Assembly (NCBI GenBank): GCA_964036045.1 | Contig: OZ038393.1 | Span: 48,166,429-48,230,428, forward strand | DNA length: 64,000 bases | Reading direction: 5' to 3' | From: Eutreptiella sp. 'Long Island Sound 2002' | Lineage: Eukaryota > Euglenozoa > Euglenophyceae > Eutreptiales > Eutreptiaceae | Shown: in pieces, positions 22,801-35,000 of the stretch | How the letters are laid out: every line of letters begins with the position of its first letter | Numbering within the stretch: position 1 is the first letter of the stretch | Notes under the pieces: generated by a model | Database searches by the model: none | Seen by the model: only the letters and a program-made list of their open reading frames with translations | What the model was told of the DNA's origin: nothing | Position numbers and translations under genes: made by a program

Positions 22801-24190
22801 CTCGAGGGCATGGGGGCAGTTGAAAAGGGGGTTTGACGTGTTGGCACTGTGTGAAATATGTTTTGAGGGCATGGGGGCAGTTGAAAAGGGGGTTCGAGGT
22901 GTTGGCACCGTGTGAAATGTGATTTGAGGGCATGGGGTGAGTTGAAAAGGGGGTTTGAGGTGTTGGCACTGTGTGAAATGTGTTTTGAGGGCATGGGGTG
23001 AGTTGAAAAGGGGGTTTGAGGTGTTGGCACTGGGTGAAATGTGTTTTGAGGGCATGGGGGCAGTTGAAAAGGGGGTTTGAGGTGTTGGCACTGGGTGAAA
23101 TATGTCTCGAGGGCAGGGGGGCAGTTGAAAAGGGGGTTTGAGGTGTTGGCACTATGTGAAATATGTTTTGAGGGCATGGGGTGAGTTGAAAAGGGGGTTT
23201 GAGGTGTTGGCACTGGTGGGTGAAATGTGTTTTTAGGGCATGGGGGCAGTTGAAACGGGGATGAGGTGTTGGCATTGTGTGAAATGTGTTTTGAGGGCAT
23301 GGGGGCAGTTGAAAACGGGGTTTGAGGTGTTGGCACCGGGTGAAATATGTTTTGAGGGCATGGGGTGAGTTGAAAAGGGGGGTGGAGGTGTTGGCACTGG
23401 TGGGTGAAATGTGTTTTCAGGACATGGGGGCAGTTGAAACGGGGGTTTGAGGTGTTGGCACTGGGTGAAATGTGTTTTGAGGGCATGGGGGCAGTTGAAA
23501 AGGGGGTTTGAGGTGTTGGCACTGGGTGAAATATGTTTTGAGGGCATGGGGTGAGTTGAAAAGGGGGTTTGAGGTGTTGGCATCGGGTGAAATATGTTTT
23601 GAGGGCATGGGGGCAGTTGAAAAGGGGGTTTGAGGTGTTGGCACTGGGTGAAATATGTTTTGAGGGCATGGGGTGAGTTGAAAAGGGGGTTTGAGGTGTT
23701 GGCATTGGGTGAAATGTCTTTTGAGGGCATGGGGGCAGTTGAAAAGGGGGTTTGAGGTGTTGGCACTGGGTGAAATATGTTTTGAGGGCATGGGGTGAGT
23801 TGAAAAGGGGGTGTGAGGTGTTGGCACAGTGTGAAATATGTTTTGAGGGCATGGGGGTAGTTGAAAAGGGGGTTTGAGGTGTTGGCATTGGGTGAAATAT
23901 GTTTTGAGGGCATGGGGGCAGTTGAAAAGGGGGTTTGAGGTGTTGGCACTGTGTGAAATATGTTTTGGCGGCATGGGGGCAGTTGAAACGGGGGTTTGAG
24001 GTGTTGGCACTGTGTGAAATATGTTTTGAGGGCATGGGGGCAGTTGAGTAGGGGGTTTGAGGTGTTGGCATTGGGTGAAATGTGCTTTGAGGGCATGGGG
24101 GCAGTTGAAAAGGGGGTTTGAGGTGGTGGCACTGGGTGAAATATGTTTTGAGGGCATGGGGGCAGTTGGGGGGCAGTTGAAAAGGGGGGG
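16891..24190 (+). repeat. Higher-order repeat block marked by a rearranged unit
   Basis: A rare rearranged unit ('gagcagttggggggcag...' then '...gggggggtgaagtg') occurs at about 16891, 18128, 20770, 22129 and, slightly changed, about 24170. The spacings are 1237, 2642, 1359 and about 2041 bp. The flanking units are shared as well, so these are copies of multi-unit blocks. Confidence 0.8.
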
Positions 24191-27100
24191 TGAAGTGTTG
24201 GCACTGTGGGAAATGTGTTTTGAGGGCATGGGGTGAGTTGAAAAGGGGGTTTGAGGTGTTGGCATTGGTGGGTGAAATGTGTTTTGAGGGCATGGGGGCA
24301 GTTGAAACGGGGGTTTGAGGTGTTGGCATTGGGTGAAATGTGTTTTGAGGGCATGGGGGCAGTTGAAAAGGGGGTTTGAGGTGTTGGCACTGTGTGAAAT
24401 ATGTTTTGAGGGCATGGGGTGAGTTGAAAAGGGGGTTTGAGGTGTTGGCATTGGGTGAAACGTGTTTTGAGGGCATGGGGTGAGTTGAAAAGGGGGTTTG
24501 AGGTGTTGGCATTGGGTGAAATATGTTTTGAGGGCATGGGGGCAGTTGAAACGGGGGTTTCAGGTGTTGGCATTGGGTGAAATGTGTTTTGAGGGCATGG
24601 GGGCAGTTGAAAAGGGGGTTTGAGGTGTTGGCACTGTGTGAAATATGTTTTGAGGGCATGGGGGCAGTTCAAAAGGGGGTTTGAGGTGTTGGCATTGGGT
24701 GAAATGTGTTTTGAGGGCATGGGGGCAGTTGAAAAGGGGGTTTGAGGTGTTGGCACTGGGTGAAATATGTCTCGAGGGCATGGGGGCAGTTGAAACGGGG
24801 GTTTGACGTGTTGGCACTGTGTGAAATATGTTTTGAGGGCATGGGGGCAGTTGAAAAGGGGGTTCGAGGTGTTGGCACCGTGTGAAATGTGTTTTGAGGG
24901 CATGGGGTGAGTTGAAAAGGGGGTTTGAGGTGTTGGCACTGTGTGAAATGTGTTTTGAGGGCATGGGGTGAGTTGAAAAGGGGGTTGGAGGTGTTGGCAC
25001 TGGTGGGTGAAATGTGTTTTCAGGACATGGGGGCAGTTGAAACGGGGGTTTGAGGTTTTGGCACTGGGTGAAATGTGTTTTGAGGGCATGGGGGCAGTTG
25101 AAAAGGGGGTTTGAGGTGTTGGCAATGGGTGAAATATGTTTTGAGGGCGGGGGGGCAGTTGAAAAGGGGGTTTGAGGTGTTGGCACTGTGTGAAATATGT
25201 TTTGAGGGCATGGGGGCAGTTGAAAAGGGGGTTTGAGGTGTTGGCACTGTGTGAAATGTGTTCTGAGGGCATGGGGTGAGTTGAAAGGGGGGTTTGAGGT
25301 GTTGGCACTGGTGGGTGAAATGTGTTTTTAGGGCATGGGGGCAGTTGAAACGGGGATGAGGTGTTGGCATTGTGTGAAATGTGTTTTGAGGGCATGGGGG
25401 CAGTTGAAAAGGGGGTTTGAGGTGTTGGCACTGGGTGAAATATGTTTTGAGGGCATGGGGTGAGTTGAAAAGGGGGTTTGAGGTGTTGGCATTGGGTGAA
25501 ATGTCTTTTGAGGGCATGGGGTGAGTTGAAAAGGGGGTTTGAGGTGTTGGCACTGTGTGAAATGTGTTTTGAGGGCATGGGGGGAGTTGAAAAGGGGGTT
25601 TGAGGTGTTGGCACTGTGTGAAATCTGTTTTGAGGGCATGGGGGCAGTTGAAAAGGGGGTTTGAGGTGTTGGCACTGGGTGAAATATGTTTTGAGGGCAT
25701 GGGGGCAGTTGAAAAGGGGGTTTGAGGTGTTGGCACTGGGTGAAATGTGGTTTGAGGGCATGGGGTGAGTTGAAAAGGGGGGTTTGAGGTGTTGGCACTG
25801 TGTGAAATGTGTTTTGAGGGCATGGGGGCAGTAGAAAAGGGGGTGTGAGGTGTTGGCACTGTGTGAAATGTGTTTTGAGGGCATGGGGTGAGTCGAAAAG
25901 GGGGTTTGAGGCGTTGGCACTGGTGGGTGAAATATGTTTTGAGGGCATGGGGGCAGTTGAAACGGGGGTTTGAGGTGTTGGCATTGTGTGAAATGTGTTT
26001 TGAGGGCATGGGGGCAGTTGAAAACGGGGTTTGAGGTGTTGGCACCGGGTGAAATATGTTTTGAGGGGATGGGGTGAGTTGAAAAGGGAGGTTTGAGGTG
26101 TTGGCACTGTGTGAAATGTGTTTTGAGGGCATGGGGTGAGTCGAAAAGGGGGGTTTGAGGTGTTGGCACTGTGTGAAATGTGTTTTGAGGGCATGGGGTG
26201 AGTCGAAAAGGGGGTTTGAGGCGTTGGCACTGGTGGGTGAAATATGTTTTGAGGGCATGGGGGCAGTTGAAACGGGGGTTTGAGGTGTTGGCATTGTGTG
26301 AAATGTGTTTTGAGGGCATGGGGGCAGTTGAAAACGGGGTTTGAGGTGTTGGCACCGGGTGAAATATGTTTTGAGGGGATGGGGTGAGATGAAAAGGGGG
26401 TTTGAGGTGTTGGCATTGGCTGAAATGTGTTTTGAGGGCATGGGGTGAGTTGAAAAGGGGGTTTGAGGTGTTGGCACCGGGTGAAATGTGTTTTGAGGGC
26501 ATGGGGGCAGTTGAAAAGGGGGTTTGAGGTGTTGGCATTGGGTGAAATATGTTTTGAGGGCATGGGGGCAGTTGAAAAGGGGGGATGTGGTGTTGGCACT
26601 GTGTGAAATGTGTTTTGAGGGCATGGGGGCAGTTGAAAAGGGGGTTTGAGGTGTTGGCACTGGTGGGTGAAATGTGTTTTCAGGGCATGGGGGCAGTTGA
26701 AACGGGGGTTTGAGGTGTTGGCATTGGGTGAAATGTGTTTTGAGGGCATGGGGGCAGTTGAAAAGGGGGTTGGAGGTGTTGGCATTGGGTGAAATATGTT
26801 TTGAGGGCATGGGGTGAGTTGAAAAGGGGGTTTCAGGTGTTGGCACTGGGTGAAATGTGTTTTGAGGGCATGGGGTGAGTTGAAAAGGGGGTTCGAGGTG
26901 TTGGCACTGTGTGAAATGTGTTTTGAGGGCATGGGGTGAGTTGAAAAGGGGGTTTGAGGTGTTGGCACTGGTGGGTGAAATGTGTTTTCAGGGCATGGGG
27001 GCAGTTGAAACGGGGGTGTGAGGTCTTGGCATTGTGTGAAATGTGTTTTGAGGGCATGGGGGCAGTTGAAAAGGGGGTTTGAGGTGTTGGCATTGGCCAA

Positions 27101-30100
27101 AATATGTTTTGAGGGCATGGGGGCAGTTGAAAAGGGGGTTTGAGGTGTTGGCATTGGGTGAAATGTGTTTTGAGGGCATGGGGGCAGTTGAAACGGGGGT
27201 TTGAGGTGTTGGCATTGGGTGAAATGTGTTTTGAGGGCATGGGGGCAGTTGAAAAGGGGGTTTGAGGTGTTGGCACTGGGTGAAATGTGTTTTCAGGGCA
27301 TGGGGGCAGTTGAAAAGGGGGTGTGTGGTGTTGGCACTGTGTGAAATGTGTTTTGAGGGCATGGGGGCAGTTGAAAAGGGGCTTTGAGGTGTTTGCACTG
27401 GGTGAAATATGTTTGGAGGGCATGGGGTGAGTTGAAAAGGGGGTTTGAGGTGTTGGCATTGGGTGAAATGTGTTTTGACGGCATGGGGGCAGTTGAAACG
27501 GGGGTTTGAGGTGGGTGCACTGGGTGAAATATGTCTCACGTGGGCATGGGGTGAGTTGAAAAGGGGGTTTGAGGTGTTGGCACTGGGTGAAATGTGTTTT
27601 GAGGGCATGGGGGCAGTTGAAACGGGGGTTTGAGGTGTTGGCACTGGGTGAAATATGTCTCGAGGGCATGGCGGCAGTTGAAAAGGGGGTTTGAGGTGTT
27701 GGCACTGTGTGAAATATGTTTTGAGGGCATGGGGGCAGTTGAAAAGGGGGTTTGAGGTGTTGGCATCGGGTGAAACGTGTTTTGAGGGCATGGGGTGAGT
27801 TGAAAAGGGGGTTTGAGGTGTTGGCATTGGGTGAAATATGTTTTGAGGACATGGGGGCAGTTGAAACGGGGGTTTGAGGTGTTGGCATTGGGTGAAATGT
27901 GTTTTGAGGGCATGGGGGCAGTTGAAAAGGGGGTTTGAGGTGTTGGCACTGTGTGAAATATGTTTTGAGGGCATGGGGGCAGTTGAAAAGGGGGTTTGAG
28001 GTGTTGGCATTGGGTGAAATGTGTTTTGAGGGCATGGGGGCAGTTGAAAAGGGGGTTTGAGGTGTTGGCACTGGGTGAAATATGTCTCGAGGGCATGGGG
28101 GCAGTTGAAAAGGGGGTTTGACGTGTTGGCACTGTGTGAAATATGTTTTGAGGGCATGGGGGCAGTTGAAAAGGGGGTTCGAGGTGTTGGCACCGTGTGA
28201 AATGTGTTTTGAGGGCATGGGGTGAGTTGAAAAGGGGGTTTGAGGTGTTGGCACTGTGTGAAATGTGTTTTGAGGGCATGGGGTGAGTTGAAAAGGGGGT
28301 TGGAGGTGTTGGCACTGGTGGGTGAAATGTGTTTTTAGGGCATGGGGGCAGTTGAAACGGGGATGAGGTGTTGGCATTGTGTGAAATGTGTTTTGAGGGC
28401 ATGGGGGCAGTTGAAAAGGGGGTTTGAGGTGTTGGCACTGGGTGAAATATGTTTTGAGGGCATGGGGGCAGTTGAAACGGGGGTTTGAGGTGTTGGCACT
28501 GGGTGAAATGTGTTTTGAGGGCATGGGGGCAGTTGAAAAGGGGGTTTGAGGTGTTGGCACTGGGTGAAATATGTTTTGAGGGCGGGGGGGCAGTTGAAAA
28601 GGGGGTTTGAGGTGTTGGCACTGTGTGAAATATGTTTTGAGGGCATGGGGGCAGTTGAAAAGGGGGTTTGAGGTGTTGGCACTGTGTGAAATATGTTTTG
28701 AGGGCATGGGGGCAGTTGAAAAGGGGGTTCGAGGTGTTGGCACCGTGTGAAATGTGTTTTGAGGGCATGGGGTGAGTTGAAAAGGGGGTTTGAGGTGTTG
28801 GCACTGTGTGAAATGTGTTTTGAGGGCATGGGGTGAGTTGAAAAGGGGGTTGGAGGTGTTGGCACTGGTGGGTGAAATGTGTTTTTAGGGCATGGGGGCA
28901 GTTGAAACGGGGATGAGGTGTTGGCATTGTGTGAAATGTGTTTTGAGGGCATGGGGGCAGTTGAAAAGGGGGTTTGAGGTGTTGGCACTGGGTGAAATAT
29001 GTTTTGAGGGCATGGGGGCAGTTGAAACGGGGGTTTGAGGTGTTGGCACTGGGTGAAATGTGTTTTGAGGGCATGGGGGCAGTTGAAAAGGGGGTTTGAG
29101 GTGTTGGCACTGGGTGAAATATGTTTTGAGGGCGGGGGGGCAGTTGAAAAGGGGGTTTGAGGTGTTGGCACTGTGTGAAATATGTTTTGAGGGCATGGGG
29201 GCAGTTGAAAAGGGGGTTTGAGGTGTTGGCACTGTGTGAAATGTGTTTTGAGGGCATGGGCCGAGTTGAAAAGGGGGTTTGAGGTGTTGGCACTGGTGGG
29301 TGAAATGTTTTTTTAGGGCATGGGGGCAGTTGAAACGGGGATGAGGTGTTGGCATTGGGTGAAATGTGTTTTGAGGGCATGGGGGCAGTTGAAAAGGTGG
29401 TTTGAGGTGTTGGCACTGGGTGAAATATGTTTTGAGGGCATGGGGTGAGTTGAAAAGGGGGTTTGAGGTGTTGGCATTGGGTGAAATGTGTTTTGAGGGC
29501 AGGGGGGAAGTGGAAACGGGGGTTTGAGGTGTTGGCATTGGGTGAAATGTGTTTTGAGGGCATGGGGGCAGTTGAAAAGGGGGTTTGAGGTGTTGGCACT
29601 GGGTGAAATGTGTTTTCAGGGCATGGGGGCAGTTGAAAAGGGGGTGTGTGGTGTTGGCACTGTGTGAAATGTGTTTTGAGGGCATGGGGGCAGTTGAAAA
29701 GGGGCTTTGAGGTGTTTGCACTGGGTGAAATATGTTTGGAGGGCATGGGGTGAGTTGAAAAGGGGGTTTGAGGTGTTGGCATTGGGTGAAATGTGTTTTG
29801 ACGGCATGGGGGCAGTTGAAACGGGGGTTTGAGGTGTTGGCACTGGGTGAAATATGTTTTGAGGGCATGGGGTGAGTTGAAAAGGGGGTTTGAGGTGTTG
29901 GCACTGGGTGAAATGTGTTTTGAGGGCATGGGGGCAGTTGAAAAGGGGGTTTGAGGTGTTGGCACTGGGTGAAATATGTCTCGAGGGCATGGCGGCAGTT
30001 GAAAAGGGGGTTTGAGGTGTTGGCACTGTGTGAAATATGTTTTGAGGGCATGGGGGCAGTTGAAAAGGGGGTTTGAGGTGTTGGCATCGGGTGAAACGTG

Positions 30101-32070
30101 TTTTGAGGGCATGGGGTGAGTTGAAAAGGGGGTTTGAGGTGTTGGCATTGGGTGAAATATGTTTTGAGGGCATGGGGGCAGTTGAAACGGGGGTTTGAGG
30201 TGTTGGCATTGGGTGAAATGTGTTTTGAGGGCATGGGGGCAGTTGAAAAGGGGGTTTGAGGTGTTGGCACTGTGTGAAATATGTTTTGAGGGCATGGGGG
30301 CAGTTGAAAAGGGGGTTTGAGGTGTTGGCATTGGGTGAAATGTGTTTTGAGGGCATGGGGGCAGTTGAAAAGGGGGTTTGAGGTGTTGGCACTGGGTGAA
30401 ATATGTCTCGAGGGCATGGGGGCAGTTGAAAAGGGGGTTTGACGTGTTGGCACTGTGTGAAATATGTTTTGAGGGCATGGGGGCAGTTGAAAAGGGGGTT
30501 CGAGGTGTTGGCACCGTGTGAAATGTGTTTTGAGGGCATGGGGTGAGTTGAAAAGGGGGTTTGAGGTGTTGGCACTGTGTGAAATGTGTTTTGAGGGCAT
30601 GGGGTGAGTTGAAAAGGGGGTTGGAGGTGTTGGCACTGGTGGGTGAAATGTGTTTTTAGGGCATGGGGGCAGTTGAAACGGGGATGAGGTGTTGGCATTG
30701 TGTGAAATGTGTTTTGAGGGCATGGGGGCAGTTGAAAAGGGGGTTTGAGGTGTTGGCACTGGGTGAAATATGTTTTGAGGGCATGGGGGCAGTTGAAACG
30801 GGGGTTTGAGGTGTTGGCACTGGGTATAATGTGTTTTGAGGGCATGGGGGCAGTTGAAAAGGGGGTTTGAGGTGTTGGCACTGGGTGAAATATGTTTTGA
30901 GGGCGGGGGGGCAGTTGAAAAGGGGGTTTGAGGTGTTGGCACTGTGTGAAATATGTTTTGAGGGCATGGGGGCAGTTGAAAAGGGGGTTTGAGGTGTTGG
31001 CACTGTGTGAAATGTGTTTTGAGGGCATGGGCCGAGTTGAAAAGGGGGTTTGAGGTGTTGGCACTGGTGGGTGAAATGTGTTTTTAGGGCATGGGGGCAG
31101 TTGAAACGGGGATGAGGTGTTGGCATTGGGTGAAATGTGTTTTGAGGGCATGGGGGCAGTTGAAAAGGTGGTTTGAGGTGTTGGCACTGGGTGAAATATG
31201 TTTTGAGGGCATGGGGTGAGTTGAAAAGGGGGTTTGAGGTGTTGGCATTGGGTGAAATGTGTTTTGAGGGCATGGGGGCAGTTGAAAAGGGGGTTTGAGG
31301 TGTTGGCACTGTGTGAAATATGTTTTGAGGGCATGGGGGCAGTTGAAAAGGGGGTTTGAGGTGTTGGCATTGGGTGAAATGTGTTTTGAGGGCATGGGGG
31401 CAGTTGAAAAGGGGGTTTGAGGTGTTGGCACTGGGTGAAATATGTCTCGAGGGCATGGGGGCAGTTGAAAAGGGGGTTTGACGTGTTGGCACTGTGTGAA
31501 ATATGTTTTGAGGGCATGGGGGCAGTTGAAAAGGGGGTTCGAGGTGTTGGCACCGTGTGAAATGTGTTTTGAGGGCATGGGGTGAGTTGAAAAGGGGGTT
31601 TGAGGTGTTGGCACTGTGTGAAATGTGTTTTGAGGGCATGGGGTGAGTTGAAAAGGGGGTTGGAGGTGTTGGCACTGGTGGGTGAAATGTGTTTTTAGGG
31701 CATGGGGGCAGTTGAAACGGGGATGAGGTGTTGGCATTGTGTGAAATGTGTTTTGAGGGCATGGGGGCAGTTGAAAAGGGGGTTTGAGGTGTTGGCACTG
31801 GGTGAAATATGTTTTGAGGGCATGGGGGCAGTTGAAACGGGGGTTTGAGGTGTTGGCACTGGGTATAATGTGTTTTGAGGGCATGGGGGCAGTTGAAAAG
31901 GGGGTTTGAGGTGTTGGCACTGGGTGAAATATGTTTTGAGGGCGGGGGGGCAGTTGAAAAGGGGGTTTGAGGTGTTGGCACTGTGTGAAATATGTTTTGA
32001 GGGCATGGGGGCAGTTGAAAAGGGGGTTTGAGGTGTTGGCACTGTGTGAAATGTGTTTTGAGGGCATGGG

Positions 32071-35000
32071 CCGAGTTGAAAAGGGGGTTTGAGGTGTTGG
32101 CACTGGTGGGTGAAATGTGTTTTTAGGGCATGGGGGCAGTTGAAACGGGGATGAGGTGTTGGCATTGGGTGAAATGTGTTTTGAGGGCATGGGGGCAGTT
32201 GAAAAGGTGGTTTGAGGTGTTGGCACTGGGTGAAATATGTTTTGAGGGCATGGGGTGAGTTGAAAAGGGGGTTTGAGGTGTTGGCATTGGGTGAAATGTC
32301 TTTTGAGGGCATGGGGTGAGTTGAAAAGGGGGTTTGAGGTGTTGGCACTGTGTGAAATGTGTTTTGAGGGCATGGGGGGAGTTGAAAAGGGGGTTTGAGC
32401 TGTTGGCACTATGTGAAATCTGTTTTGAGGGCATGGGGGCAGTTGAAAAGGGGGTTTGAGGTGTTGGCATTGGGTGAAATATGTTTTGAGGGCATGGGGG
32501 CAGTTGAAAAGGGGGTTTGAGCTGTTGGCACTGTGTGAAATGTGGTTTGAGGGCATGGCGTGAGTTGAAAAGGGGGGTTTGAGGTGTTGGCACTGTGTGA
32601 AATGTGTTTTGAGGGCATCGGGTGAGTTGAAAAGGGGGTTTGAGGCGTTGGCACTGGTGGGTGAAATATGTTTTGAGGGCATCGGGTGAGTTGAAACGGG
32701 GGTTTGAGGTGTTGGCATTGTGTGAAATGTGTTTTGAGGGCATGGGGGCAGTTGAAAACGGGGTTTGAGGTGTTGGCACCGGGTGAAATGTGTTTTGAGG
32801 GCATGGGGGGAGTTGAAAAGGGGCCGTGAGGTGTTGGCACTGTGTGAAATATGTTTTGAGGGCATGGGGGCAGTTGAAAAGGGGGTTTGAGGTGTTGGCA
32901 TTGGGTGAAATATGTTTTGAGGGCATGGGGGCAGTTGAAAAGGGGGGATGTGGTTTTGGCACTGTGTGAAATGTGTTTTGAGGGCATGGGGTGAGTCGAA
33001 AAGGGGGTTTGAGGTGTTGGCATTGGGTGAAATGTCTTTTGAGGGCATGGGGTGAGTTGAAAAGGGGGTTTGAGGTGTTGGCACTGTGTGAAATGTGTTT
33101 TGAGGGCATGGGGGGAGTTGAAAAGGGGGTTTGAGGTGTTGGCACTATGTGAAATCTGTTTTGAGGGCATGGGGGCAGTTGAAAAGGGGGTTTGAGGTGT
33201 TGGCATTGGGTGAAATATGTTTTGAGGGCATGGGGGCAGTTGAAAAGGGGGTTTGAGGTGTTGGCACTGTGTGAAATGTGGTTTGAGGGCATGGGGTGAG
33301 TTGAAAAGGGGGGTTTGAGGTGTTGGCACTGTGTGAAATGTGTTTTGAGGGCATGGGGTGAGTTGAAAAGGGGGTTTGAGGTGTTGGCACTGGTGGGTGA
33401 AATATGTTTTGAGGGCATGGGGGCAGTTGAAACGGGGGTTTGAGGTGTTGGCATTGTGTGAAATGTGTTTTGAGGGCATGGGGGCAGTTGAAAACGGGGT
33501 TTGAGGTGTTGGCACCGGGTGAAATGTGTTTTGAGGGCATGGGGGGAGTTGAAAAGGGGCCGTGAGGTGTTGGCACTGTGTGAAATATGTTTTGAGGGCA
33601 TGGGGGCAGTTGAAAAGGGGGTTTGAGGTGTTTGCACTGGGTGAAATATGTTTTGAGGGCATGGGGGCAGTTGAAAAGGGGGTTTGAGGTGTTGGCACTG
33701 TGTGAAATGTGTTTTGAGGGCATGGGGGCAGTTGAAAAGGGGGTTGGAGGTGTTGGCACTGTGTGAAATGTGTTTTGAGGGCATGGGGTGAGTTGAAAAG
33801 GGGGTTTGAGGTGTTGGCATTGGGTGAAATTTGTTTTGAGGGCATGGGGGCAGTTGAAAAGGGGGTTGGAGGTGTTGGCATTGGGTGAAATATGTTTTGA
33901 GGGCATGGGGTGAGTTGAAAAGGGGGTTTGAGGTGTTGGCACTGGGTGAAATGTGTTTTGAGGGCATGGGGTGAGTTGAAAAGGGGGTTTGAGGTGTTGG
34001 CACTGGTGGGTGAAATGTGTTTTCAGGGCATGGGGGCAGTTGAAACGGGGGTGTGAGGTGTTGGCATTGTGTGAAATGTGTTTTGAGGGCATGGGGGCAG
34101 TTGAAAAGGGGGTTTGAGGTGTTGGCATTGGCCAAAATATGTTTTGAGGGCATGGGGGCAGTTGAAAAGGGGGTTTGAGGTGTTGGCATTGGGTGAAATG
34201 TGTTTTGAGGGCATGGGGTGAATTGAAAAGGGGGTTTGAGGTGTTGGCATTGGGTGAAATGTGTTTTGAGGGCATGGGGGCAGTTGAAAAGGGGGTTTGA
34301 GGTGTTGGCACTGGGTGAAATGTGTTTTCAGGGCATGGGGGCAGTTGAAAAGGGGGTGTGTGGTGTTGGACTGTGTGAAATGTGTTTTGAGGGCATGGGG
34401 GCAGTTGAAAAGGGGCTTTGAGGTGTTTGCACTGGGTGAAATATGTTTGGAGGGCATGGGGTGAGTTGAAAAGGGGGTTTGAGGTGTTGGAATTGGGTGA
34501 AATGTGTTTTAACGGCATGGGGGCAGTTGAAACGGGGGTTTGAGGTGTTGGCACTGGGTGAAATATGTCTCGTGGGCATGGGGTGAGTTGAAAAGGGGGT
34601 TTGAGGTGTTGGCACTGGGTGAAATGTGTTTTGAGGGCATGGGGTGAGTTGAAAAGGGGGTTTGAGGTGTTGGCATTGGGTGAAATATGTTTTGAGGGCA
34701 TGGGGGCAGTTGAAACGGGGGTTTGAGGTGTTGGCATTGGGTGAAATGTGTTTTGAGGGCATGGGGGCAGTTGAAAAGGGGGTTTGAGGTGTTGGCACTG
34801 TGTGAAATATGTTTTGAGGGCATGGGGGCAGTTGAAAAGGGGGTTTGAGGTGTTGGCATTGGGTGAAATGTGTTTTGAGGGCATGGGGGCAGTTGAAAAG
34901 GGGGTTTGAGGTGTTGGCACTGGGTGAAATATGTCTCGAGGGCATGGGGGCAGTTGAAAAGGGGGTTTGACGTGTTGGCACTGTGTGAAATATGTTTTGA